Part shown: positions 36,061 through 46,985 of the stretch, piece after piece
Layout: each line of letters begins with the position of its first letter
How positions within the stretch are numbered: position 1 is the first letter of the stretch
Translations under genes and position numbers: made by a program
The notes under the pieces: model-generated
What the model was told of the DNA's origin: nothing
What the model saw: the letters and a program-made list of their open reading frames with translations, nothing else
Databases searched by the model: none
Origin: Ashinkailepas kermadecensis
Lineage: Eukaryota; Arthropoda; Thecostraca; Neolepadidae
Reading direction: 5' to 3'
Assembly (NCBI GenBank): GCA_034440615.1
Contig: JAOTOM010003140.1
Location: 62,001 to 126,000, forward strand
DNA: 64,000 bases

Positions 36061-36725
36061 ATCTTTAAGATACGCTTAGCACCAGCCCCGCCAGCTCGCT
36101 GCAATCTCGAGACCAGCCGGAAGATTCTTCTGGTCGAGAAAGCATTAAGACATTGATTTGTTTTGGCACTTGGGTATTTATCCACATATTATTATTTATG
36201 CCCTGGTATGGCTCAGTTCTCAGCGAAAAAAAATTGCTATTGCGTTTTGCGTAAATGATGCACCATGCCAAGAACAAACAAGACATCAATATGCAATCAT
36301 GTGTCCCATTCTGGAACCATAGTAAGAGCCTAAAAAACAATAGGAGGTCCTAACACAGTGGAGGCCCCTTTCGAGGAGCAGGAGGCCCCCTTTCAACATT
36401 GTCCCCCTTGAAGAATTTCGTGGCGACGCCACTGTATAGGTCAGGGACTTTCCTACGAAAGTCATGGGTCACTCAGTTGAAGTCCGGAACTGGATGTTTG
36501 GGGCTGTCCGGTATCGGTCAGGAACATCCCGACAGCTTCGGCTTCATCCAGGTTTTCAGAAACGTTAACCTGCAATCAAAAATATCTCATAACTTCAGCT
36601 TTTCCACACTTTCGGCCCATCGGCAAAAGTCCGTGAACCGGAACACATTATGTCCCTTCCACTTCGAAAGTGGGTGAGACACGACTCATCCGTCAACCCC
36701 CCCCCCCCTCCTTGACAGAACCTGT

Positions 36726-37274
36726 GGGTTCCAGTCACGTGTCTCTGGATGGGTTCCAGTCACGTGTCTCTGGATGGGTTCCAGTCACGTGTCTCTGGAT
36801 GGGTTCCAGTCCGTGTCTCTGGATGGGTTCCAGTCACGTGTCTCTGGATGGGTTCCAGTCACGTGTCTCTGGATGGGTTCCAGTCACGTGTCTCTGGATG
36901 GGTTCCAGTCACGTGTCTCTGGATGGGTTCCAGTCACGTGTCTCTGGATGGGTTCCAGTCACGTGTCTCTGGATGGGTTCCAGTCACGTGTCTCTGGATG
37001 GGTTCCAGTCACGTGTCTCTGGATGGGTTCCAGTCACGTGTCTCTGGATGGGTTCCAGTCACGTGTCTCTGGATGGGTTCCAGTCACGTGTCTCTGGATG
37101 GGTTCCAGTCACGTGTCTCTGGATGGGTTCCAGTCACGTGTCTCTGGATGGGTTCCAGTCACGTGTCTCTGGATGGGTTCCAGTCACGTGTCTCTGGATG
37201 GGTTCCAGTCACGTGTCTCTGGATGGGTTCCAGTCACGTGTCTCTGGATGGGTTCCAGTCACGTGTCTCTGGAT
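36726..37274 (+). repeat. 25-bp minisatellite (~22 units)
   Basis: The unit is GGGTTCCAGTCACGTGTCTC followed by TGGAT. All units are virtually identical except one near 36806 that lacks CA. Each unit contains the palindrome CACGTG. As 25 is not divisible by three and no stop arises, all three plus frames are open and read the same repeating peptide. Confidence 0.98.
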
Positions 37275-37479
37275 GGGTACATTTTCTGCTGAGGGACTCT
37301 CAGCCTTCAGCAGAAAAAATCAAAGAGAGAGGGATGCACTCGAGCGTCCAAAGCCTTGTCTACACAGAGGCGCCTCGGGCTGAATAATTCAAGGGCGAAG
37401 GAGGAGGGGAGGGTGCACTCGTACGTCAGTGATGGGCTACGTCTCCATGAAATGGTGCATGTCCCCTGTGACCCCTTTG

Positions 37480-37740
37480 GATTCGCCTCTGTCTGGACCT
37501 GTCAGTGGCCCCATGTCGCCCGTGGCTCACTGGGATTCGCCTCTGTCTCGATCTGTTAGTGACCCTACGTCCCCTGTGACCACCTTGTAATTGCCTCTGT
37601 CTGGATCTGTCTGGATCTGGATCTGTCTGTGGATCTGTCTGTGATCTGGATCTGTATGTGGATCTGTCTGTGATCTGGATCTGTCTGTGGATCTGTCTGG
37701 ATCTGTCTGTGGATCTGTCTGGATCTGTCTGATCCAGAGC
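37480..37740 (+). repeat. Degenerate CTGTCTGGATCTG repeats
   Basis: First two diverged units of about 58 bp containing TTCGCCTCTGTCT, then a simple array of GGATCTGTCTGTGGATCTG words up to 37740, ending in the tRNA-like segment. Confidence 0.8.
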
Positions 37741-37772
37741 TGAACACCTTAACCACTCGGCCACCCCCTCTC
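37736..37772 (-). repeat. tRNA-like SINE head fragment
   Basis: The minus strand reads GGGGTGGCCGAGTGGTTAAG and continues to CAGCTCTGG. It includes an A-box (TGGCCGAGTGG, 37753-37763) of the Ser/Leu-tRNA type. There is no B-box; the sequence runs straight into the GATCCAGACA microsatellite. Confidence 0.65.
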
Positions 37773-38610
37773 ATGTGTGTGTGTACATCAAAGCCGGTGG
37801 AAGAACGCTTGTCCATCGAATGCACTAGCCTGTCCCCTAACGAACACATTTATCTATACCATAAGTGCTGCTCCTTTTTCAGCCGAGCTAATTAGTGTTC
37901 GGTTAATAGCATTGCAGTTTGTTTCCATAGTCAGGTGAGTGCTGGCCAACATTACGGATGAGGGCGAAGCCCGGGCTAGTCTGTCTACTTCCGTGCATTT
38001 CCGTTCCGTGTCCTTTACGGTACAACAGTTGATCTGAGCGGTCCCGCTCAGCTTGGCCCTACCTTCACCAAGGTAGCTTGGCCCTACCTTCACGCTTTTG
38101 AAAGCTTTTTGTTGCAGCATATCGCGTTCTAATTTCTTCACTGCACTCTTTTAATTTTAATAGATACTTACCAATTTGTATTATTAATGAAGTCCTTTTA
38201 ATCTGTGTCCGAAGAAAGATGTTTTTGGTAGCATATCAGCTCGTCGGCAACTTTCGGCAGCGGTTCACGGTGTAATATGGTACGTCAATTTCGAATTGTT
38301 CACACAGAGTCAAATGTGCTCTTTTCCTCTTAGATTTACCACCCTTCATCACAATATTTCTATTCAATGTACTCTCAATCAATATCCTTGCTAAAAATGT
38401 TGGCCTGCGGCTACATTCCCGCGCTCGGGCCACTAGCCAGAACTGGCACCGCAGCCGGTACTCACCATCCGTTCCGGATAGCAAATAGGTACGGTTTTTT
38501 TTTGTATTCCGTGGTCTCATGCTCAGACCCAGGCAGGAATGGCGTTTCCTATTTCTGCTTTTAGTGACCATTTGGTGTATGTATCGCGAGCGAAATCACG
38601 TGTGTTCTGC
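37773..38610. other. No gene recognised
   Basis: No convincing frame. A duplicated CTTGGCCCTACCTTCAC word is at 38051-38093. Confidence 0.4.
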
Positions 38611-39470
38611 ACACGCTGTACATGCTGTACATGCTGTACATGCTGTACATGCTGTACACGCTGTACATGCTGTACATGCTGTACATGCTGCACATGCTGT
38701 ACATGATGTACATGCTGTACATGCTGTACGTGCTGCACGTTGTACATGCTATACATGCTGTACATGCTGTACACGCTGTACATGCTGTACATGATGTACA
38801 TGCTGTACATGCTGTACATGCTGTACACGCTGTACATGCTGTACATGCTGTACATGCTGTACACGCTGTACATGCTGTACATGCTGTACACGCTGTACAT
38901 GCTGTACATGCTGTACATGCTGTACATGCTGTACACGCTGTACATGCTGTACACGCTGTACATGCTGTACATGCTGTACACGCTGTACACGCTGTACATG
39001 CTGTACACGCTGTACATGCTGTACATGCTGTACACGCTGTACATGCTGTACACGCTGTACACGCTGTACATGTTGTACATGCTGTACATGCTGTGCACGC
39101 TGTACATGCTGTACATGCTGTACATGCTGTACACGCTGTACATGCTATACATGCTGTACACGCTGTACATGCTGTACACGCTGTACATGCTGTACATGCT
39201 GTACACGCTGTACATGCTGTACATGCTGTACACGCTGTACATGCTGTACACGCTGTACACGCTGTACACGCTGTACATGCTGTACATGCTGTACATGCTG
39301 TACACGCTGTACATGCTGTACACGCTGTACACGCTGTACATGCTGTACATGCTGTACATACTGTACACGCTGTACATGCTGTACATGCTGTACACGCTGT
39401 ACACGCTGTACACGATGTACATGCTGTACATGCTGTACACGCTGTACACGCTGTACATGCTGTACATGCT
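38611..39470. repeat. 9-bp minisatellite (~95 units)
   Basis: The unit is CTGTACATG or CTGTACACG; other variants are rare. The period is three codons, so several frames on both strands remain open and give three-residue peptide repeats. Long open frames here are not genes. Confidence 0.98.
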
Positions 39471-39920
39471 TGCGCCGTGCAGGTGCGTGGAAGGCGCGTG
39501 GCTAAATGAACAAACAATGCGTCTATGTCTATGGCTGATATAAACACGGAGATTCAACTTTACCGGCGCTTTTAAAGCTTGGTCCCGTTCGCCCGGCGTA
39601 TGCTCCTTATACTGGTTCTCATACTTCTCAAAACGATTCCGATCTGCTTCTCAACAAGCTTGAAAAGATTTGACATAATGCACGATCTCTTCCTTGTGCA
39701 TATTATCCATCATCGCACCAGCGTATACCATCATCCATCTAGCAAACCCTGATGGTCTTCGGAGGAGACACGACATGCACCCTGGTGTATTACATTCCAC
39801 AGGTGTTCTAAATGCGACACATATGTACGTCCTCTACATGGCTGGCACCACTACCAGTGTGAAACACCGCATGGGGAGCGCGGTCGTCAGCGATTTGACT
39901 GCGATTAGAATGTTTCGCTT
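39471..39920. other. No gene recognised
   Basis: Ordinary-complexity sequence between two tandem arrays. Confidence 0.35.
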
Positions 39921-40047
39921 GAATGCATTTGCCGTTGTTTGAATGCATTCGCCGTTGTTTGAATGCATTTGCCGTTGCTTGAATGCATTTGCCGTTGCTT
40001 GAATGCATTTGCCGTTGCTTGAATGCATTTGTCGTTGTTTGAATGCA
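39921..40047 (+). repeat. 20-bp tandem repeat (~6.3 units)
   Basis: The unit is GAATGCATTTGCCGTTGCTT with small changes; unit starts are at 39921, 39941, 39961, 39981, 40001, 40021 and 40041. Confidence 0.95.
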
Positions 40048-40819
40048 CGCATCCAGTTTGCAGAGTCGCACGTTCGCCGCAACATTTACGAATATGGGTC
40101 GCATCGAGCACCGCCACCCGTCATATTCAACGATGAACAACGAACGGCCGCATTTGATCCGGTAAGGCACTGGGATGATCACATGGTGTCCATAAAAGTA
40201 TAAAGTCGATGGGAACTCATCAATAACGTAATGAGGCATGCACGCTAACCTATGCAAGAGAAGGAGCGGCCAACGCAAAATAGTCGTGCAGGGAAACAAA
40301 CTCCAAGGAGCGTAAGCAGACCGGCGCGATTGATGGTGACAGTAGATGTCGCCACAGTTCTATGAACCGACACCCCATCAGGGTGAACTATGAGTCTTTA
40401 TGGCAGCGCTAAGCGCCCATGAGACGCATTTCGACGCGAGTTTGACTTATACAGCTGCGAGGCGGTGGCGGCCGGCTGCGGGGCACGCCACATTGACCTT
40501 GAGACAATTTATGGTGCATGCTAAGCGCCAATGCCGCCTTCCGAAGATATGCTCGGTCCGCGTGCGTCATCGTGCCGGTTGGACGGCTTGCCTCCAGCGA
40601 CTGGGCGGACACTGCCGGACTGAGACGACGAACCGGCACAGTGGCGGCTGACGCCATCACACACTCTCTGACCTCGTGTGGCACTGTTCGGGCTGTTGGT
40701 TGCCAACCTCGGGTCACCGCCGTTCATGGTTCACAACCTAGCTCAGATTACGCGACGCTCTGTTCGTGCGCGTGGACTGTTCTGCAAGTGCATCACCTTG
40801 GAGGGCGTAGACGCCGCAT
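40048..40819. other. CSPG4 downstream region
   Basis: No conserved frame on either strand; no clear polyadenylation signal for the minus-strand CSPG4 transcript. Confidence 0.4.
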
Positions 40820-40967
40820 GGCTGGTCTCGGTTGAGGGTGGGAGGCGATGGCGGCTGGCGGCGCCGACACAGCATGTCGCAGTCACATATAATGGCTGGT
40901 CTCGGTTGAGGGTGGGAGGCGAGGGGGGCTGGCGGCGCCGACACAGCCTATCGCAGTCACATATCCC
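40820..40967. repeat. 74-bp tandem duplication beside the CSPG4 stop codon
   Basis: Two units beginning GGCTGGTCTCGGTTGAGG (40820 and 40894), nearly identical. They lie just beyond the CSPG4 stop, probably in its 3' untranslated region. Confidence 0.9.
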
Positions 40968-40991
40968 GCGTCGCCGTCCAGCCACCGCCAC

Positions 40992-43230
40992 CTATACCCA
41001 GTACTGGTTCTTCCTGAGGATGGGGTTGGTGGGCTGAGAGGAGCTGACCTCGGAGCCGTCGTGGCTCCAGCCGTCCTCGAGGTAGCACCGGTCGGCGTCG
41101 ACGTCGTACAGGTAGGACTGGTCGGGCGGCGGCGCGCCAGTGTAGAGCGCCGTGACGGTGCACTGCGGCACGCTGGGCGACACGTCACGCTCCGGCCAGC
41201 CGGGCTCCAGCAGCCGTGGCTGGTCGAGGAAACGCGGCCGCGGCAGGCTGCCGTTGGTGGAGAGCCGCAGTCGCGGCGACGCCAGCTCGTGGCGCGGCAG
41301 CGTCGAGATGGACGGACGCGGCAGAGTCGAGTTGATGAAGTCGGGCGTGGACGCCCGGCTCGCCGAGCGCGAACTGTCGGCCGCCGGCGCCGCCAACTCC
41401 GCCAGCCGGGTGGGCTGCTGGCGCGGGTCGGCCTTGCGCGCGGCGCGCCGACGCCGGTCGGTGGCGCACTTGATGACGACCAGCAGCAGGATGGAGGTGA
41501 CCACCACGCCGATCACCACTCCCGCCACCAGCACGTAGTCGCTGCGCAGGAACGGCTCCGAGTCCGGCTGTCGGCCGCGGCCCACCACCGAGTTGACGCC
41601 CGGCCGCGTCCTGTCTGCCTCCAGCGCGGCGGCGTTCACCAGCCGCACCTCGAGCCGTCCTGGCGCTGGCTGCACTCCGTCCGCCCGCAGTTCGAACCGC
41701 ACCGTGTCGTCCAGCGTCTCGTTGCCTTCCAGCTCTACTGGCGTCGCCACAAAGAAGACCACGTTCTGCGTGACGTCGGCGTGCGTGAAGGAGGTAACGT
41801 TCCAGGCGTGCGCGGTGCGGCGCGTCCGCCCGGCGCGCAGCATCTGCGTGACGTAGCCGTGCTGCGGCGCCTGCAGCAGCTGGTAGATGGGGTCGCTGTC
41901 GGTCTTGGCCGCCAGTTCGGACGCGTTCAGCACGTCCAGGCCGATCACCGCCGGCAGGCCGGGCACACAGGTGAGTGGCGACGCTGTCAACAGCGGCCGC
42001 ACCCGCACCGTGAACGTTTCGTTCCGCACCGCGTTGAACTCGTTGTAGACGGTGGCGACGAACGAATCGTTGCTGGCCAGCAGGTTCATCTGCATGTAGC
42101 TGACGCGGCCGGCGTCGACGTCCGCCTGGCTGAAGCTGGTCACGACGTCGGCGCCAACGAAGAGCCGACCGTGTGCCGGCTCGGCGGTGACGTTGAACAC
42201 GACGTCGGCGCGGCGTCCATTGGTGTCGGCTGATATGTGCTCCGACGACAGGGTGGCCCGGCTCTGGCCCTGAGTGATGAGCACCGGCGCGTTGTGCGAG
42301 ATCCGCAGCGACAGCTGCACGATAGTCAGCGTGAACTCGGCCACCAGCGGGTTGTGCAGGCCATCCCACACGCGGAAGAAGAATTGGTCCGTGCCGAGCG
42401 AGCCGTCCTGGGCGTACATCAGCCTCTCCCTGTCGACGTCCTCCTGGCTGAAGTTGCTGACGCGCACGTGAGGCTTCTCCCTGAAGGACACCCGTCCCCG
42501 GATGGGTCCGCTGATGATGGTGAAGAGAATTTCCACCGGCGCGTTGTCCGGATCGGTGACGCGCAGCTCCTGCCGGCTGATCACAGCCGTCTGCTTCTGG
42601 ACGACCGTCAGGCCGGCCGCCACCGTCTCCAGCACGAACTTCTGGTCGTTGACGGGCACGACGGTAACGTTGACGGTGCCGTTGTACAGCAGCACAGACG
42701 ACGTGGGCGTCACCAACAGCAGGCTGTAGCCGAAGCTGTCCGCCTGCGTGTCGGAGTGGTCGTGCCGGTAGGAGAGGCGCTCGGCCGTGACGTCGTGTTG
42801 CGTGAGTTCCGCGCGCGTCGCACTGCCGCCGTCCTTCAGGCTGAGAAGGCCGTGACGAGGCGGCATTGTCAGCCTGATCCGCAGGTCTGGCGCACCCTGG
42901 GCGGCCGAGTGGCTGCGTAGAAACTCGGCCACGCCGCCGACGTCGAGCACGGCGCGACTGATGGTCGCTGTTCCGCCCTCCGGCAGCCGGAGCGGCGCGC
43001 CGGTCACGTAGCGCTGCAGGCCGCCGCGCGTCGCCGTCGTCACCGACACGACGATCCGCAACACGACGCTGGTCAGCGGCGCCGACAGCGGCGTCTCCAC
43101 GCGCAACTCCACGCTGTCCTCGGCGGAGAGCGCCGCCAGCGGGCGGACGTGCTCGTACATGATGACGCTGCGGTTGAGGTGCTCCTGGGTGAACCAGCTC
43201 ACCTCCACGGTGCGCCCGTCCGGCTGCTGC
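40992..43230 (-). CDS. CSPG4: CSPG4-like proteoglycan, last coding exon (CSPG repeats, TM, PDZ-ligand tail)
   Basis: CSPG4 (NG2; kon-tiki/perdido in Drosophila) is a single-pass membrane proteoglycan that links matrix and integrin signalling to cytoplasmic PDZ proteins. This exon gives about 745 residues in one open frame ending with TAG at 40992. The first ~535 residues are several CSPG repeats, each with a DVD/ADV turn before a beta strand (FSQEDVDRERLMY, FSQADVDAGRVSY, FTHADVTQNVVFF) and many N-glycosylation sites. A transmembrane helix follows (VLVAGVVIGVVVTSILLLVV, about 41470-41540), a basic stop-transfer CATDRRRRAARK, and a 150-residue Ser/Pro-rich tail. The C-terminus QYWV is the PDZ-binding motif of vertebrate CSPG4. 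The acceptor is CCGACAG ending at 43231; phase 2 joins in frame with the exon at 45950-46162. Only the 3' end of the gene is in view. Confidence 0.93.
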
Positions 43231-45949
43231 CTGTCGGCGGCAGAAAGGCGTCATGACAGGGTGCACCCAGTGTCGACATAACTGGCACGCAGTGTCGACA
43301 TAACTGGTACCCAGTGTCGTACCGTTCCGCGGCTCTCTCCCGATGCGAGAAAGGGAATACGGTGGGTTAGAGGTGGCTGACATCCAGTATCGTACCGCCC
43401 CGCGGTTCTCTCCGGATGGGAGAAAGTGTATATGAGGGGCTGGAGGTGGCTGGCATCCAGTGCGTACCGTCCCGCGGTAATTTCCGGATGGGAGAAAGAT
43501 AATATGACGGGTTAGAGGTGGCTGAAATCCGGTGTCGTACCATCTGATGAGGGAGATAGAATATGACTGACCAGGGGTTTCCAACGTCCAGCGTTGTGTC
43601 ATGCGGCGACTTCCCCTGGGTACGAAAAAGAGGTACGGTGTGTTCGATGTAGCTGACTTTCACTATGCGGCACTCCACCTGATTGTCGTAAATGGGGGTC
43701 AGGGAACTAGGTTAGGGTAGACCTAGCTGACCATCATTACTGCTGGCCAGGCGTTGACTGTGGGCAGAGGAGATGAGGTATGAGTTAGAGCTACCCGATG
43801 CCCAGTGTGATGCACCAGGCAAAACCTAATGGGTAGGAGTAGGGAAGAAAAGAATAAGAAGAATCAGCTGGTTGATAACAACCAGCTGATGTTCAATGCA
43901 ATGACTCCCGGCTGTTACCGGCGGCCTGTAAGCAGAGGAGGAGTTGACAGGTCAGCACAAAATATCCTCCAGATTCTGATTCATGTGTGTTTGACGAGGG
44001 AATGAAAAGTGTCGAACATACACGGAGTGGTCGCGTCGTGTCTCGAAAAGTGTCGAACATACACGGAGTGGTCGCGTCGTGTCTCGCTGACAACTAACGT
44101 CAGCGCTTCGTGGAATTAACTTCCCTGGGGACATAACCTGTCCACTCCGTCCCTGATGGGAAGCGGTAAGGCCACTAACAGTTGTTAACCGCAACTAATA
44201 AGTGAACTGACATGCACCCAGCTCTTTGGTCGTATAGATAACCAGATATCAGTAGTGGTAAGTCAACGAAGCGATTAATCGTGTCTTGCAATGACTTTTG
44301 AAGGTAGCTGCAATCAAGAGGTCGTGTGATCGGTTGCATGCAGTAAGCTGAACACCATGGGATGACATCATGTTATTACTTGAATGCCTATTCAGATGGT
44401 GTATCACCTGCTCTCCCAGTCCGGAAACCTTCGATATATAACAGATTGAGTTTGTTTTGTACAAATTGAGGTTCAACTTGGTTGATGACAAATAATTTTG
44501 TGTTGCCACGGTGTATATTCTCTTTGAATCCTTTGATAAGTGTTCCTTTTCCTAGGTGCAAAACCCACTACAGTCTCACATTCAACGAATGTGGTTCACG
44601 TACGGGAGGCAAAATGTAATGATATACCTGAATGATGAAGCGAGAGCAGGCGGACTCAATCACGCCTTTGCGAGCAGGAAATCCATGCCGAAAAATTCAT
44701 AAATAAGTTGTGGATGATCTACCAGAGTGTATGGGTGCTCGAACAAAACATGCGGGTATTGAAGCTATGACAATGGTTGTTCAGCAAAGGGATATGGGTG
44801 CTCTGGCGGAATCCAGTGGTAGCTTTTAGCCACTTATAATCGGTTGCGACGGTCCGCACCCGATTTGGCTAGGTCGGTCAAAGGTTATGCACAGTAAAAC
44901 TGCGAGCTAAAGCACATGCCAGATACTTCGACGAATGCGTGGCAGAACGCTGAAATGGTTATGCCTTGCCAAGGGGCTACACTCGACAGTTACACAGGCT
45001 ACACTCGACGACTATACTCATTTCAGTAGTAGCATTTTAAAATGCAGCCAAGACGAAGGCAGCAATGGTGCAGTTGCCATCAGTACACTCTTCATAAGCC
45101 GTGAATTTGCATTGAACGGATGAACACGGTGGGTACAGAGGATAATCATAGTGGCGTTGCTTTGATGAGGACGAATGACCGGATATTTTGTTATCTTTGC
45201 CTGCAAACCGAGGGCGAGGAATCTTGCGTGTGGATATTTCCTGTCGGACAGACTGGGTACACGGCACAATGGAAACCAATAACTCCGCATCAAGGTGCAC
45301 ACAGCGTGAGGTATAATCTCTTGCAGAGTGATTGTTACATCCCCAGATGGTCAACTTAAGGGACCAGATAAGAGTAAGAACCCAAGAAACTAAATAAATA
45401 TGTGTCGCTTTGTGCCCAGGCGAGATGCAGACAACTGTATTATTGGAGTTGAAGTCACTCAGTGCACAGCTGTTGATGCCTGGTTGGTGATATGGTACAA
45501 ATCCTTCACAAATGCCCTGAGTTGAACATGCCGAGCCTGAACCTCATTTTCCATGTGGAGCCATCAAAGTTAAGCAGGTTAAAACAGGCTAAGTCCTGAC
45601 ATGCCCTGGAGCGTATTCCTTTTGCTGGAAAAACCCTGTACTGATCTGGTGATCCCTACCTATGTGCTGTGAAATATGGCTCGGTGCAATATTCCTCTCC
45701 ACAAGAGTGACGCACGGTGGAACACTGAACCCATCATGAAAATGCACGGCAATAGTGGACAAATTGCATTGCTCCATACGTGCGTAGCATTTTTCTACTT
45801 TTGCGCGCCGCCGTCATGTGTGAAGATAAAAATGAGTGTTGCTACAGAGCTCATCCTTACCTCCTTCCGAGTACAGCATAGGAACTGGACGTGCAACACT
45901 CGTAATTCCAATGACCGCAGGACGAGCATGTGCCATCCCGGCCGCTTAC
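43231..45949 (-). other. Last CSPG4 intron
   Basis: GT-AG intron of about 2.7 kb, with donor AG|GTAAGC and acceptor CCGACAG. It holds about four ~76-bp diverged units (43300-43560) with CGTACCGTCCCGCGGT words, a 40-bp tandem duplication (44006-44085), and a perfect hairpin (43863-43890). No nested gene was seen. Confidence 0.75.
43863..43890. other. 12-bp perfect hairpin
   Basis: ATCAGCTGGTTG, four bases, then CAACCAGCTGAT. It contains two CAGCTG E-box words. It lies inside a CSPG4 intron. Confidence 0.8.
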
Positions 45950-46162
45950 CTGGTAATCTGGCCAAGCAGCGGCTTTCTGATAATCGAATAGGTAATGGCC
46001 CTGGGCGTGCGCGGGTCGTTCGTGTTGACTAGCAGGTGGCCCTTGGTGATGGCTTGGTGCATCATGGGGAACACGTGCAGTCTGGTGTTGGCCACCAGCC
46101 GCAGCTGGAGACGCTCCACTCGCACGCTGAAGCTCTCGGCCGGCGTCCGGTGCAGACCATCG
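45950..46162 (-). CDS. CSPG4: CSPG4-like, penultimate coding exon
   Basis: The minus-strand frame reads DGLHRTPAESFSVRVERLQL, then TRLHVFPMMHQAITKGHLLV and ITYSIIRKPLLGQIT. This is one CSPG repeat: an F.V.V strand, an IT...L turn and a Y.I...P..G.I strand. The donor is ACCAG|GTAAGC at 45949. It joins the last exon in phase 2 to make ITRQQPDGRTVEVSWF, continuing the CSPG pattern. The 5' edge is less sure: CCGTCAG|C gives 46162, but an upstream CCGACAG (about 46199) also keeps the frame and would add MSRCRLAVSVS. The 71-bp array that begins here copies part of this boundary. Further upstream exons were not found and probably lie beyond the window. Confidence 0.82.
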
Positions 46163-46164
46163 CT

Positions 46165-46985
46165 GACGGACACGGCCAGACGGCACCGACTCATCTCTGT
46201 CGGCATACCGATATACACACAGTCATACATACAGTCAAGCATACAGTCAGACACACGGCCAGACGGCACCGACTCACCTCTGTCGGCATAGAGACTACAT
46301 ACAGTCATACACACAGTTAGGCACACGGCCAGACGGCACCGACTCACCTCTGTCGGCATAGAGACATACATACAGTCATACACACAGTTAGGCACACGGC
46401 CAGACGGCACCGACTCACCTCTGTCGGCGTAGGGACATACATACAGTCATACACACAGTTAGGCACACGGCCAGACGGCACCGACTCACCTCTGTCGGCA
46501 TAGGGACATACATACAGTCATACACACAGTTAGGCACACGGCCAGACGGCACCGACTCACCTCTGTCGGCATAGGGACATACATACAGTCATACACACAG
46601 TTAGGACCACGGCCAGACGGCACCGACTCACCTCTGTCGGCATAGGGACATACATACAGTCATACACACAGTTAGGCACACGGCCAGACGGCACCGACTC
46701 ACCTCTGTCGGCGTAGGGACATACATACAGTCATACACACAGTTAGGCACACGGCCAGACGGCACCGACTCACCTCTGTCGGCATAGGGACATACATACA
46801 GTCATACACACAGTTAGGCACACGGCCAGACGGAACCGACTCACCTCTGTCGGCGTAGGGACATACATACAGTCATACACGCAGTTAGGCACACTGCCAG
46901 ACGGCACCGACTCACCTCTGTCGGCATAGGGACATGCGTACAGTCATACACACAGTCAAACATACTGTCAAACACACGGCCAGGC
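46165..46985. repeat. 71-bp minisatellite beside a CSPG4 exon (~11 units)
   Basis: The unit (plus strand) runs GGCACACGGCCAGACGGCAC, CGACTCACCTCTGTCGGCAT, AGGGACATACATACAGTC and ATACACACAGTTA. Units are highly similar. The CSPG4-proximal unit is the most diverged and runs into the exon. Read on the minus strand, every unit has CCGACAG followed by AGGTGAGT, that is, an acceptor-like and a donor-like word. Confidence 0.95.

Larger units (their letters stand above)
30992..36434 (+). mobile_element. Composite hAT-ended minisatellite element, copy B (complete)
   Basis: Left end CAGGGGCGTCGCCACC (30992) and right end GTGGCGACGCCACTG (to 36434) are inverted repeats of about 15 bp with the CA...TG form of hAT ends. 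The 8-bp flanks are TATAGATC (30984-30991) and TATAGGTC (36435-36442), a target duplication with one mismatch; 8 bp is the hAT rule. Length is 5443 bp. The order inside is a GAGGCCCC-rich block, about 28 units of a 21-bp repeat (31682-32265), more GAGGCCCC block to 33230, the GGGGCC/AAAATCGCG block (33240-34800), a core (34900-35700) and a right-hand part carrying a reverse transcriptase fragment (35959-36060). No transposase is encoded, so it is non-autonomous. Long open frames are by-products of the 21-bp period. Confidence 0.85.

Noticed and set aside
36726..37274. CRISPR-like array
   Set aside because: Units are directly adjacent with no spacers and the context is animal nuclear DNA.
36670..37387. 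237-residue frame through the 25-bp array as a repeat protein gene
   Set aside because: All three frames give the same peptide, there is no signal peptide, intron signal or conserved flank, and composition is that of the repeat.
38523..39557. 344-, 328-, 295- and 267-residue frames (MYSVYS, CTACTA, VHAVHA and LYMLYT repeats)
   Set aside because: All arise from the 9-bp array; frames are open on both strands at once and no non-repeat domain is attached.
41185..43602. 805-residue minus-strand open frame over the CSPG4 exon
   Set aside because: It is a different frame of the same strand, rich in Arg, Ala, Gly and Pro. The 738-codon frame has CSPG repeats, a TM helix and QYWV; this one has no domain and is a high-G+C shadow.
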